Shown: positions 41,508 through 49,423 of the stretch, piece by piece | Layout of the letters: every line of letters starts with the position of its first letter | How positions within the stretch are numbered: the stretch's first letter is position 1 | DNA from: a virus | Direction: 5' to 3' (one strand) | Length of the DNA: 56,792 nt | IMG/VR virus record: IMGVR_UViG_3300036906_000230 | Span: 1 to 56,792 of that record | The notes under the pieces: generated by a model | Databases searched by the model: none | The model's input: only the letters and a program-made list of their open reading frames with translations | Told to the model about the DNA's origin: nothing | Program-made: the position numbers and the translations under genes

Positions 41508-41707
41508 CCGCTTCTCGTGTAAATCCGGACTTGCCGAATCTGCTGCGGCCCGGTCTGCTGCGCGATATCGTTGAGTATCAGATTCCGGAGCTTGATGTAG
41601 TCGTCCACGGAATCGAATTCAAAGTCGCGATCTTGAAACCGGATGCGCTTCGCCCCTTGCTTGCGCGCCGCGTCGAGTGCATCGAGATCGGTCTGGGTGA
41701 ACGCCAT
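41495..41707 (-). CDS. Head-tail connector gpW
   Basis: 70 residues, the size of lambda gpW (68). It shows the gpW pattern: TDLDALDAARKQGAKRIRF, then DSVDDYIKLRNLI. gpW fills the head-tail connector after packaging. It lies between terminase and portal genes as in lambda. Confidence 0.85.
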   Translation of the reverse strand: MAFTQTDLDALDAARKQGAKRIRFQDRDFEFDSVDDYIKLRNLILNDIAQQTGPQQIRQVRIYTRSGWGH

Positions 41708-43621
41708 TCAGATTTCCACCTTGAATCGGACCTGGTTGCGCGGCCGTGCCGCCGGGGCTCGCTGCTCTTGTTGCTTTTCGTCCGGTGCCGAAGGCGGTGC
41801 CACCCGGCGCTCCCATTCGGCCCAGTGCTTCTCCTGGAACCTGTCGATGCCGGCCCGCCCCGCCGCGGCGCGCGCGTAAACACGGCAGTCGAGCGCCTCA
41901 TTGCGCTCGCGCATCTTCTGCCACTCGTGCCGCCGGTAGCCCTTGACCAGCTTCGTCACCAGTTGTTCGGCGGTGATCTGCTTGAAGTACTCCTCGCCGT
42001 ACTTCGGAAAGTGGCAGTAGCCCGCCGGAAACGGCATTCCGCGGGTCAGGTCTTCATCGGTAGGCCGGTCCAGGCGCAGCCACCGATACAGTTCCTCCTT
42101 CGCCATCCCCGAGTTCACCGGCCAAATACGGATACCGCGTTTGATCCGGGCGCCCAACGGGCCCACATCGACTGGCGATGCCGCACCGAGCAGTGCTGGC
42201 GCGCGCGAATCGCCCTTGATCACCAGCACTCGGCCGCCTTGCCGCCGCGCCCACTGGTAGACCTCGGTAGTGGCGAACCCGGAATCGACGGCGAGCTGCA
42301 GGATGGGCAACTCCAGCCCAGAAGCCGTGGTGAACGTTTCGTTCAGCAAACCGGTCAGCTTTTCCCACACAAGCGGGCGCGACGTGTCGCCTTCCAACAC
42401 CCGGTAATCAACCGACCACGACTCCTTGCCGCGCCCCCAGGCAACAATCTCAACCTCGATGCGGTCCTTCTGAACGTCCGCGCCCGCCGTCAGCAGCACC
42501 CCGCCGCGCGGCACGATGCCGATCTTGTACGTCTCGCGGCGGTCGTAGAGTTTCTGCCACTCCGGCGCCTCGCCCAGCAGCGTCCAGGTCTCGCCCAGCA
42601 CCGTGTTGACGAAGACCTGAAGAAGCGCTGGGTTCTTCTGCGCCTGGTCGAACTGCTTGGCAGCGTCGCCCCAGGAGAACCACCCGACCGGCGAGTAGAG
42701 GCTGGACAGGTGAAAGCCGGCCGTCTTGTGATCCCAGTTCGCGCCGGGATTCGCGCGCCACTGGCCGCGCGCCAACATCCATTGCTTCTGGTGATTCTGA
42801 ATCTCCTGGCCGCAGTGCTCGCACACGTACACCGCTTTGTCCGGCTGTCCCTTCGGCCACCGGATCTGCGCGAACTTCAGAACCTGGAATTCCCGGCACA
42901 CCGGACATGGCACCCAATAATGCCGCCGGTCGCTCTCCTCGAAGACCGCCTCGATCCGGCTCATGCCGGTGATCTTCGGCGTCGAAACCATGAAGACCTT
43001 CCGCCGCGCGAACGTCCGCGTGCGGGCCAGCGCGAGGTTGATCGGATCGCCTTCGCCGTCCACGTCGCCCGGATAGCCGTCGATCTCGTCGAGGAACAGG
43101 TACCGCGCCGCCATCGAGCGCAGGCCGACGGCGCTGTTCGCACCGGTCATCACCAGTACGCCGCCGGGGAATTCCTTCGACAGCATCGTGTTGCCGGAGT
43201 CGCGCGACCTGGGATCGCTCACCAGCGCGCGCAGCACTTCGGACTCTTCGATCAGCGGATCGATGCGCTGCTTCGAGTTGCGTTTGGCCATCTCCACGGT
43301 CGGCTGGACCGCCATCATCGGGCCTTGCGCCTGGTGGATCACGTACCCGATCCAGTTGTTCCCGCACTCGGTGCCGCCGATCTGCGCGCCCTTCATGAAC
43401 GCGGTCCGCTCCGTCGGTGACGACGGCGACAGGCAGTCCATGATCTCGCGCAGGTACGGCGTCCGATCCGTGCGCCACGGGCCCGGCTCTGCGCTCGCCC
43501 GCTGCGATAGCTTCCGGTATTTGTCGGCCCACTGGGAGATCGTGAGCAGCGGGTCCGGGCGCATGCCGGCCGCAGCCGCCGCGGAATAGATCTCTTCAGC
43601 CGTTGGCGTCGGCAAAATCAT
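41708..43621 (-). CDS. Terminase large subunit, GpA family
   Basis: 637 residues, close to lambda gpA (641). The N-terminal ATPase has a Walker-A-like KGAQIGGTE at residue 77 and a Walker-B-like YLFLDEIDGYPGD. Two CxxC pairs follow (CPVCREF, CEHCGQ). The C-terminal nuclease region contains conserved-looking Asp residues (TAGADVQKDRIEVE, LAVDSGFATTEVY). It cuts concatemers at cos and pumps DNA into the prohead. Its start overlaps the small subunit by 26 bases. Confidence 0.93.
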   Translation of the reverse strand: MILPTPTAEEIYSAAAAAGMRPDPLLTISQWADKYRKLSQRASAEPGPWRTDRTPYLREIMDCLSPSSPTERTAFMKGAQIGGTECGNNWIGYVIHQAQGPMMAVQPTVEMAKRNSKQRIDPLIEESEVLRALVSDPRSRDSGNTMLSKEFPGGVLVMTGANSAVGLRSMAARYLFLDEIDGYPGDVDGEGDPINLALARTRTFARRKVFMVSTPKITGMSRIEAVFEESDRRHYWVPCPVCREFQVLKFAQIRWPKGQPDKAVYVCEHCGQEIQNHQKQWMLARGQWRANPGANWDHKTAGFHLSSLYSPVGWFSWGDAAKQFDQAQKNPALLQVFVNTVLGETWTLLGEAPEWQKLYDRRETYKIGIVPRGGVLLTAGADVQKDRIEVEIVAWGRGKESWSVDYRVLEGDTSRPLVWEKLTGLLNETFTTASGLELPILQLAVDSGFATTEVYQWARRQGGRVLVIKGDSRAPALLGAASPVDVGPLGARIKRGIRIWPVNSGMAKEELYRWLRLDRPTDEDLTRGMPFPAGYCHFPKYGEEYFKQITAEQLVTKLVKGYRRHEWQKMRERNEALDCRVYARAAAGRAGIDRFQEKHWAEWERRVAPPSAPDEKQQEQRAPAARPRNQVRFKVEI

Positions 43622-44084
43622 TCAAAGCCTTCCTGAGTTCGCTGGTCAGGATTTCGTAGCACTTCGCCGGTTCGGTTTCCGCGGCAAGGATCGCGGCCAG
43701 CCGGTCCGGAATGTTGAGGACGTGGTCGCGGTAGCGCCGAAAGAGATTGAACGCCGTGACCTTCACCTCGTCGGCGGGAATCAGCGTCGCGGTTCTCTCC
43801 TCGAATTCGAGCTTGGCGAGCCGCGCCTGGTAATGCTCCCGCACGGCGCGTGCTTTGTTGTACTGCGACGCGCCAAAGGCGTCGATGTCGTCGTCCTGCT
43901 GGCTGCGGCGCGACCCGGGCGGCACCGCCTGGCGCGTGTTGCGCGCCCATTCCTTGTCCGCGACATCGGAATCGATCTGTCCATCCGGCAGGGTCTGGAT
44001 GCGATTGGTGGCGATGGCCTCCTGCACCGTGCTGATCGCGCATCCGCGATGGCGGGCATAGGCCCGCTGGCTCATAATCGCCAT
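43596..44084 (-). CDS. Terminase small subunit, Nu1-like
   Basis: 162 residues, near lambda Nu1 (181). An N-terminal HTH-like part (YARHRGCAISTVQEAIATNRI) is followed by a helical oligomerisation part (HYQARLAKLEFEERTATL, NLFRRYRDHVLNIPDRLAAI). It binds the cos region and recruits the large subunit. A second ATG at 44075 is possible. It is the first gene of the late operon, divergent from the plus-strand gene at 44184. Confidence 0.85.
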   Translation of the reverse strand: MAIMSQRAYARHRGCAISTVQEAIATNRIQTLPDGQIDSDVADKEWARNTRQAVPPGSRRSQQDDDIDAFGASQYNKARAVREHYQARLAKLEFEERTATLIPADEVKVTAFNLFRRYRDHVLNIPDRLAAILAAETEPAKCYEILTSELRKALNDFADANG

Positions 44085-44105
44085 GAAAATCCTCTAAAAC
44101 ATCAC

Positions 44106-44142
44106 TTGCATTCCGGGCCAACCGGAGTGATGAATCGTCATG
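44106..44142 (+). repeat. Upstream repeat copy 1 (before the DUF3489 gene)
   Basis: TTGCAT (44106-44111) and, 15 bases after its start, a 22-base stretch from 44121 to 44142 that is identical to 44706-44727. It contains the small dyad ATGA-ATCG-TCAT. From 44130 an ATG frame continues into the DUF3489 gene, so an alternative start with 18 more residues is possible. Confidence 0.7.
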
Positions 44143-44183
44143 CAAGCGGACCGAAGCCGCAGAAAAGGAAACAGGAAACCAAC

Positions 44184-44624
44184 ATGACGAACGAAACAGC
44201 AGCCACCGTAGAAACCGCCGCCGTTGCGGAACAGGGCGCGAACGTCGCGCCGGAGAAGGCATCCTCGAAGAAGGGCGCCAGCCAGAAGAAGGGCGCGCCC
44301 AAGGCCAAGAAAGCCGCCAAGACAGCGCCGCCCAAGAAGGAAGCGAAGACCCCGCCCAAGAAGGTTGCCAAGGAGAAGGCCCCCACCAGCAAGAAGGCGT
44401 CCAAACCGGCCGCCGAATCGCGCGACGGCAGCAAGAAGGGCATCGTGATCGAGCTCCTGCGCCGCAAGGATGGTGCAACGCTGGCCGAGATCGCCAAGGC
44501 CACCGACTGGCAGAACCACAGCATCCGGGGCTTCATTTCCGGCCAACTGACCAAGAAGATGGGCCTCATCGTCGAGTCCAGCAAGAATGAAGCTGGCGAG
44601 CGGACCTACCGGTTGGCGAAATAG
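44184..44624 (+). CDS. DUF3489 protein with histone-like Lys/Ala/Pro tail
   Basis: 146 residues from the ATG at 44184, with AGGAAA upstream. The N-terminal ~90 residues are Lys/Ala/Pro-rich, like histone H1 tails. The C-terminal ~55 residues form a DUF3489 winged helix (IVIELLRRKDGATLAEIAK, WQNHSIRGFISGQL, GERTYRLAK). The protein probably binds DNA non-specifically through the tail and more specifically through the winged helix. It is divergent from the terminase and may regulate late genes or compact DNA. A 10-base-pair terminator follows. Confidence 0.85.
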   Translation: MTNETAATVETAAVAEQGANVAPEKASSKKGASQKKGAPKAKKAAKTAPPKKEAKTPPKKVAKEKAPTSKKASKPAAESRDGSKKGIVIELLRRKDGATLAEIAKATDWQNHSIRGFISGQLTKKMGLIVESSKNEAGERTYRLAK

Positions 44625-44638
44625 GTCCAGCCCACCGC

Positions 44639-44674
44639 GCCGCCGCCCGCGAGGGCGGCGGCTTCTCTGCTTCT
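44639..44674 (+). terminator. Rho-independent terminator after the DUF3489 gene
   Basis: A perfect 10-base stem (GCCGCCGCCC with GGGCGGCGGC) around loop GCGA, followed by TTCTCTGCTTCT. Confidence 0.8.
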
Positions 44675-44690
44675 GGGCCCGATTATTCCC

Positions 44691-44727
44691 TTGCCTTTCC
44701 TCCGGACCGGAGTGATGAATCGTCATG
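44691..44727 (+). repeat. Upstream repeat copy 2 (before the gene at 44729)
   Basis: TTGCCT at 44691 and the identical 22-base stretch at 44706-44727, with the same offset as copy 1. Here the inner ATG opens a five-codon frame (MNRHV) whose stop overlaps the start of the next gene, a possible leader peptide for coupled translation. Confidence 0.7.
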
Positions 44728-44728
44728 T

Positions 44729-45061
44729 ATGAAGCACGCCACCAAGAAACAAAACAACAAGCGCCACCCGCTCTTCGGACGCGTGGAAGGCGACGCCGAC
44801 CTGGGAATCGCGATGCTGATCGCGGAAACCGAAGGCGGCCAGTACGAACTGAACGGCCCGGTCGCCACGATTAACGAAGCCATCGAGTGCGCCCAGCACG
44901 ACATGGCCAGCCGGATGCGCGACGTGGAGCGTGGCGGCGAACCGGCCTGCCCCGCGATCTACAAGGTCTGGTCCCGCGATTACGAGGGCGAGTACACGGT
45001 GATCTACGAGATCGACGCCGCCACCCTGAAGCCAGCCGCGACTACCCGGAAGCGCAAGTAA
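44729..45061 (+). CDS. Small plus-strand hypothetical protein
   Basis: 110 residues. MKHATKKQNNKRHPLFGRVEG is followed by an alpha/beta domain (DLGIAMLIAETEGGQYELNG, INEAIECAQHDMASRMRD, YTVIYEIDAATLKP) and a basic tail. I do not recognise the family. It shares an upstream repeat with the DUF3489 gene and has its own terminator, so it is probably a separately regulated single-gene unit. Confidence 0.7.
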   Translation: MKHATKKQNNKRHPLFGRVEGDADLGIAMLIAETEGGQYELNGPVATINEAIECAQHDMASRMRDVERGGEPACPAIYKVWSRDYEGEYTVIYEIDAATLKPAATTRKRK

Positions 45062-45078
45062 ACCACCTCCGCATCCAC

Positions 45079-45112
45079 GCCGCCAGCGTTCTGCTGGCGG
45101 CTTTCTCTATTT
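45079..45112. terminator. Terminator after the gene at 44729
   Basis: Nine-base stem GCCGCCAGC / GCTGGCGGC, loop GTTCT, then TTTCTCTATTT on the plus strand. It overlaps the 3' end of the convergent minus-strand gene. Confidence 0.75.
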
Positions 45113-45340
45113 GGGCGCGGCATCCGGCACGGGCGGCAGCAACGCCACCAGGAACTCCGCGATGCAGGCTTTCCACGTGTTTCCCACGTGTTCATCCATC
45201 ACATCGAACGGCGCTGAGGCCGCATCCACGCCAACCGACTGCGCGATTTCAATCAACGACGCGAAGGACCGATCCGCCAGCGTCTGCAAATGCGGCGCGA
45301 CGCGCGGATCGTCACAACGATCAGACCACTGCGATTCCAT
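45107..45340 (-). CDS. Small hypothetical protein
   Basis: 77 residues, ATG with TGGAGG six bases upstream. Acidic and helical (LQTLADRSFASLIEIAQSVG, NTWKACIAEFLVALLPP). It begins inside the preceding 54-codon gene by 20 bases. The family is not recognised. The good ribosome-binding site supports translation. Confidence 0.65.
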   Translation of the reverse strand: MESQWSDRCDDPRVAPHLQTLADRSFASLIEIAQSVGVDAASAPFDVMDEHVGNTWKACIAEFLVALLPPVPDAAPK

Positions 45341-45485
45341 TCGAAGCCTCCAGGATTTCCAACGCTTCCTTCATCGGGTGCCACAGCCCGGTCTTCGGGT
45401 CGCGGTAGCGCACCCAACCACGGTCCGCATTCGTCCGGTATGCCCAGCCGGCATCGGTCAGCCTCGCGTGATTACTACGTTCCAT
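45321..45485 (-). CDS. 54-residue hypothetical protein
   Basis: A short gene starting MERSNHARLTDAGWAYRTN and containing GWVRYRDPKTGLWHPMKEAL. It has an excellent Shine-Dalgarno (GCAGGAGG, six bases from the ATG) and overlaps the methyltransferase stop by 11 bases. It is followed by the 77-residue gene in the same coupled style. Its function is unknown. Confidence 0.7.
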   Translation of the reverse strand: MERSNHARLTDAGWAYRTNADRGWVRYRDPKTGLWHPMKEALEILEASNGIAVV

Positions 45486-46812
45486 TGCGCGCCTCCTGCG
45501 AGTGGCTCACCGGATGAGCCACCTCAACTTCGACCGCCAGATCGTTGAACGCGCGGCCGGAGTCGGCGTGCCGCGCGACGTCGCCCGTGTATTCCTGCCA
45601 GCGACGAATCGCCACGTCGCAGTACCTGGGCTCCAATTCGACCAGCCGTGCCTGCCGACCCGCCTTCTCGCAAGCGATCATCGTTGTCCCGGATCCTCCA
45701 AACGGGTCGAGGACGGTGTCGCGCGTCTTGCTGCTGTTGCGGAGCGCGCGCTCGACCAACTCCACCGGCTTCATAGTCGGGTGCTCCTGGCTGCTTGCGG
45801 GCCGCTTGATGAACCAGATGTCGCCCTGGTCCCTGGCGCCGCACCAGAAGTGCTCGGTTCCCTTGCGCCAGCCGTAGAGAATCGGTTCGTACTGTCGCTG
45901 GTAATCCGATCGGCCCAGCGTGAAATGGTGCTTCGCCCAAATCACGAACGTGGACCAGTAGCCGCCCGCATCCGCGAATGCCTGGTAGAGCGTGTGCAGC
46001 TCCGACGACGACATGCAGACGTAAATTGCGCCCTTGGTGACCGCCAGCATGTTGGCGCTGGCGTCCCGCAGGAATTCATAGAACTTGCCGGCCAGAGCAT
46101 CGTTACCGATCTTGAGCTTCCTGGCGGTCTTGCCCTCGTAGTCGACGTTATACGGAGGATCGGTGAAGACCATGTCGGCCAGCCCGCCGGCCATGATCTT
46201 TTCGATATCGGCCATTTGCGTGGCGTCGCCGCACAGCAAGCGATGCTCGCCCAGCAGCCACACATCGCCGAGGACCGTAACAGCCTTCTCCTGCTCGTCC
46301 GGAACCGCATCGTCCTCGGTCAATCCGTCGTGCGTCTCTTCAGGCGCCAGGAGATCCTCAATCTCCTCGTCGGTGAAGCCAACGATATCGAGATCGAAGT
46401 TTTCTTCCTTTAGCGACGTCAACTCGACGCGCAACATCTCCTCGTCCCAACCGGCATTCATCGCCAGGCGGTTGTCCGCGAGCACCAGCGCGCGGCGCTG
46501 CGCCGGAGTAAGGTGGTCGAGGACGATGACTGGGACATCGGCCATCTTCAACTTGCGCGCCGCCGCCAGGCGCGCATGGCCGGCGATGATGACGCCATCG
46601 CCGCCCACCAGAATAGGATTCGTCCACCCGAACTCGATGATGGATGCCGCAACCTGCGCCACCTGCTCGTCGCTGTGCGTCCGTGCGTTCCGCGCGTAAG
46701 GAATGAGGCGGTCGATGGGCCAGCGTTCGACAACGAGATCGCGCAGAACACGCTCCGTGATGGTGGCGCTCACATGATGCTTGGCTGTGTCCTGCGCGAT
46801 CTGCATATTCAC
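45475..46812 (-). CDS. ParB-like domain fused to DPPY-type DNA methyltransferase
   Basis: 445 residues from a GTG (46812) overlapping the upstream stop as GTGA; the ATG at 46806 is an alternative. Residues ~25-110 form a ParB/Srx-fold domain (RLIPYARNARTHSDEQVAQ, AGHARLAAARKL). A linker rich in Asp and Glu follows. The methyltransferase has motif IV FTDPPYNVD and a later motif I DPFGGSGTTMIACEKAGR, the permuted order of beta-class enzymes. DPPY favours N6-adenine methylation. Such ParB-methylase fusions are common in phages and may protect phage DNA. Confidence 0.9.
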   Translation of the reverse strand: MNMQIAQDTAKHHVSATITERVLRDLVVERWPIDRLIPYARNARTHSDEQVAQVAASIIEFGWTNPILVGGDGVIIAGHARLAAARKLKMADVPVIVLDHLTPAQRRALVLADNRLAMNAGWDEEMLRVELTSLKEENFDLDIVGFTDEEIEDLLAPEETHDGLTEDDAVPDEQEKAVTVLGDVWLLGEHRLLCGDATQMADIEKIMAGGLADMVFTDPPYNVDYEGKTARKLKIGNDALAGKFYEFLRDASANMLAVTKGAIYVCMSSSELHTLYQAFADAGGYWSTFVIWAKHHFTLGRSDYQRQYEPILYGWRKGTEHFWCGARDQGDIWFIKRPASSQEHPTMKPVELVERALRNSSKTRDTVLDPFGGSGTTMIACEKAGRQARLVELEPRYCDVAIRRWQEYTGDVARHADSGRAFNDLAVEVEVAHPVSHSQEARNGT

Positions 46813-46988
46813 TGCTTGGCGAGGTGCGCGCCGAGGGCCGATGCGACGGCCTGCTGGTGAGAAGCCGGAGTCTGGCCGGCGGTGAAAGCGGCTTCGATGG
46901 CCTGCACGAGCGCCACCACCTCCTGCGTCAACTGAATGCCGGAGGGAGCCACGCTGAGAATCGTCTGGATGATCTGCAAGAAGTTCAT
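46809..46988 (-). CDS. Small hydrophobic-helix protein
   Basis: 59 residues from the ATG at 46988, with AAAGGA upstream. MNFLQIIQTILSVAPSGIQL and EVVALVQAIEAAFTAG form two amphipathic or weakly hydrophobic helices. The stop overlaps the methyltransferase start. The function is unknown; it is too polar to call a holin with confidence. Confidence 0.55.
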   Translation of the reverse strand: MNFLQIIQTILSVAPSGIQLTQEVVALVQAIEAAFTAGQTPASHQQAVASALGAHLAKQ

Positions 46989-47073
46989 CGTGTTGTTCCT
47001 TTCTGGTCCGCAATCGGGAAAGCCGAGAGGAGCGGTCTTGGACCGGAGGGTTCCGCAACCGCCCCACATCGGG

Positions 47074-47092
47074 CTCTCCCGTATGGGGAGAG
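47074..47092. repeat. Inverted repeat at the end of the 172-residue gene
   Basis: CTCTCCC (47074-47080) and GGGAGAG (47086-47092) around a five-base loop, directly beyond the stop codon at 47093. No U-tract follows on the minus strand, so it may be an mRNA-stabilising hairpin or a weak terminator. Confidence 0.45.
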
Positions 47093-47611
47093 TTACGCCG
47101 TCGGCTTGGCCTGGGTCTGGGAAGGGGTTGACGCACCACCCGAAGCCGTCACGACGACGGGCACCAGCGCCGCGATCGTCTGCGAGATCGCGGCAGCAAG
47201 AGCGCTCGCGATCACCGGCGTGAGCGACGTGAACAGGTTCGCAACGTTGGCCGTGACAGCCTCCGCGCTCACCGCCTCACCCGCTCCGGCCGCCGCGACG
47301 GCGCCCTTGGTGGTTTCGCTGGCCGCAGTGCCTGCGGGCGACACGGTCTGCTGACCCTCGGTCGTGCCGACCTGACCGGCCAGCACGATGCCGGCGTTGA
47401 TGGCGTGGTCGATAGTGGCCGCGTTCTGCGCGCGGCGGCTGGCGGTCTGCGCCAAGTCCAGCGAGACCGCTTCCCAAGCGCGCTGCCGCGCCAGGGTTTC
47501 GCGACGGTTGTCGAGCTCCTCGTCGAAGAGGAGTTTGATGTTCTCGGCGCCGCCCAACAGACTGGGCTGATGGGTGACACACGGAGAGAGATTCGGATTA
47601 CCTTCTGCCAT
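47093..47611 (-). CDS. Hypothetical phage-region protein with hydrophobic C-terminus
   Basis: 172 residues. A helical N-terminal half (IKLLFDEELDNRRETLARQR, TASRRAQNAATIDHAINAGI) is followed by an Ala/Val/Thr-rich half with VANLFTSLTPVIASALAAA and TIAALVPVVVTASGG, possibly membrane-active. I considered a distant RebB (killing trait) relation, but the match is too weak to assign. It is preceded by repeat array B. Confidence 0.55.
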   Translation of the reverse strand: MAEGNPNLSPCVTHQPSLLGGAENIKLLFDEELDNRRETLARQRAWEAVSLDLAQTASRRAQNAATIDHAINAGIVLAGQVGTTEGQQTVSPAGTAASETTKGAVAAAGAGEAVSAEAVTANVANLFTSLTPVIASALAAAISQTIAALVPVVVTASGGASTPSQTQAKPTA

Positions 47612-47684
47612 ACGGGAAATGTCCTTTCGGTTGAAATTCGGATTGGTTATGCGGCCTGGAACACCAGGCCGCGAAATGGAGAAG

Positions 47685-47766
47685 CGAGACGCTCGATGTT
47701 TTTGGTTCCCTCAATCTGCTTGGCTCGCTCAAGGAGCATGGCGCTCCCGATGTCGATGGCTTACGA
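47685..47766. repeat. Array B of the 18-base-period repeats
   Basis: Cores at 47703 (TGGTTCCCTC), 47721 (TGGCTCGCTC), 47739 (TGGCGCTCCC) and 47757 (TGGCTTACGA), with a weak one at 47685, all exactly 18 bases apart. It lies between two minus-strand genes and just touches the end of the methyltransferase gene. Confidence 0.8.
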
Positions 47767-49335
47767 AGCCTTTCGCTGTGGCCCATAGTGCGGGTTCGGG
47801 CCCGTGTGTTTGATGGCTCGCGAATCCTGGGTTTTGGAATTCAATGCGGCATCCGGGTCTACGCCGCGCGACTCGGCAACCTCCGCGTACGGCTGGCCGG
47901 TCGATTCAAGCACCGCCGCCGCGCCAGCCAGATTGACCAACCGCCGCACAATCACATCGCAGTAGGACGGCGAGATTTCACATCCATAGCCGACGCGGTC
48001 CAATAATTCCGCGGCAGCCATCGTGGTTCCGGAACCGAGGAATGGATCGTGGATCACGTCGCCAGCGTCGGAAAACGCGAGCACGAAGAACTCAACCAGC
48101 GCCCGCGGAAACGGAGCGGAGTGTGATCCCTGGCTGCTCTCCGACTTCACTTCGATCACGTTGCTGGGACGCGCCAGCCCCGTGTGACGGCCCTCCGAAT
48201 CGCTCGACAGACTCGACCGTGTTCGGCACCACGCTCCCTGATTCTTCCCGCCATCGGCGGCCGCGCCGCGGACTCCGGTACCCAGTAGCCCGCTTCCGGA
48301 CCGTGACTTCGGGTTGTTAGGCGAGTACTCAAAGCAGTCATCCGATTCGTGGCCCACCGCCTGGGGCCGGAACTTGATCCGCTGCTGGCGGCAGAAATGG
48401 TAAATCGGCTCGAAAGCATTCTTGAAACGGTTCCCCCAGCCGCCAGGCACGCCGTTGTCGGTCTTGCGCCAGCAAAACTCGTCTACGAAACGCCAGCCCC
48501 ACTGACGCCGATGCGCCAGCACCAGATCCATCACGTACAGATTCCGCTCGCCCTCGTCGGCGTGCGCTTTGATATTCAGGAAGTAGGAGCCGTCCGGTGC
48601 AAGGACCGACTCCACGCCGCCGGCCACCTCGCGGAACCACTCCACGTACTCCTCTGGCGGAACCGGCTTAAACCCGCTCGCCAGATCGTATTCGCGCTGC
48701 GTGGCGTAGGGCGGCGATGTGATGCAGACACTCGCGCGCGCACCGGACGGGAATAGCGTGGCGAGAACATTCCGGTCCCTGCAATCGCCGCACACCAGCC
48801 GGTGCTTTCCGATCAACCACGCGTCGCCAGGCCGGGTGACCGGCTCGGTGGGCGGCTCGGGAACGTCTTCCTCTGCGTCGTCCGGTACTTCCGGTTCGAC
48901 CAGCAGGCTTTCCAATTCTTCGTCGGAGAAGCCCACCACCGCGAGGTCAAGTCCCTCGCCCTCGAGTTCGCGCAACTCCGCGGCCAGCACCTTTTCGTCC
49001 CAGCCGGCATTAAGCGCCAGCTTGTTGTCCGCGATGATGTAGGCCCGCCGTTGAGTCTCGGAGAGATGATCCAGCACCACTACTGGGCATTCCGCGAGAC
49101 CCAACTTACGCGCCGCCAGGAGGCGGCCGTGGCCGGCCACGATCCCGGCGTCGGAGGCCACCAGGATCGGAGCATTAAAACCGAACTCGACAATCGAAGC
49201 CGCGATCTGCGCGATTTGCTCTGGAGAATGCGTCCGCGCGTTGCGCGCGTAGGGTACGAGGCGATCAAGTGGCCATAGTTCGATTCGGCGGGCCATCGAG
49301 AGAGTCGAAGCGCTCATCAATACTGGTTCACTCAT
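47761..49335 (-). CDS. ParB-like domain fused to SPPY-type DNA methyltransferase
   Basis: 524 residues from MSEPVLMSAS (49335). Other in-frame starts are 49455 (GTG), 49317 and 49296, and no Shine-Dalgarno decides between them. The ParB part has RLVPYARNARTHSPEQIAQ and AGHGRLLAARKLG. The methyltransferase has motif IV CITSPPYATQ and motif I DPFLGSGTTMAAAELLDRVG. SPPY is typical of N4-cytosine enzymes, unlike the DPPY paralogue at 45.5-46.8 kb. The N-terminal extension is built from the 18-base repeat (SEP-type hexapeptides). Likely role: modification of phage DNA. Confidence 0.88.
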   Translation of the reverse strand: MSEPVLMSASTLSMARRIELWPLDRLVPYARNARTHSPEQIAQIAASIVEFGFNAPILVASDAGIVAGHGRLLAARKLGLAECPVVVLDHLSETQRRAYIIADNKLALNAGWDEKVLAAELRELEGEGLDLAVVGFSDEELESLLVEPEVPDDAEEDVPEPPTEPVTRPGDAWLIGKHRLVCGDCRDRNVLATLFPSGARASVCITSPPYATQREYDLASGFKPVPPEEYVEWFREVAGGVESVLAPDGSYFLNIKAHADEGERNLYVMDLVLAHRRQWGWRFVDEFCWRKTDNGVPGGWGNRFKNAFEPIYHFCRQQRIKFRPQAVGHESDDCFEYSPNNPKSRSGSGLLGTGVRGAAADGGKNQGAWCRTRSSLSSDSEGRHTGLARPSNVIEVKSESSQGSHSAPFPRALVEFFVLAFSDAGDVIHDPFLGSGTTMAAAELLDRVGYGCEISPSYCDVIVRRLVNLAGAAAVLESTGQPYAEVAESRGVDPDAALNSKTQDSRAIKHTGPNPHYGPQRKAS

Positions 49336-49423
49336 CTGGCCTGGCTCGCTCTCAAAACTTGGCGCTCTCAAAGGAGATGGCTCGCTCCATTCCCCGGGTG
49401 CTCTCAACGGACGTGGCTGCACA
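49306..49423. repeat. Array C of the 18-base-period repeats
   Basis: Cores at 49324, 49342, 49360, 49378, 49396 and 49414, plus a weak one at 49306, again at exact 18-base spacing. It lies at and before the start of the SPPY methyltransferase. In its frame it encodes SEPSPL, RAPSFE, SEPGQM, SEPVLM. Confidence 0.85.

Noticed and set aside
44085-44183. cos site or late promoter beside the terminase
   Set aside because: A weak -35/-10 pair (TTGGCC and TTTAGA) and the small dyad are present, but nothing specific enough to call a cos site or late promoter.
47093-47611. RebB/killing-trait (R-body) assignment for the 172-residue protein
   Set aside because: Only a loose resemblance in the N-terminal part; length and hydrophobic C-terminus do not fit well.
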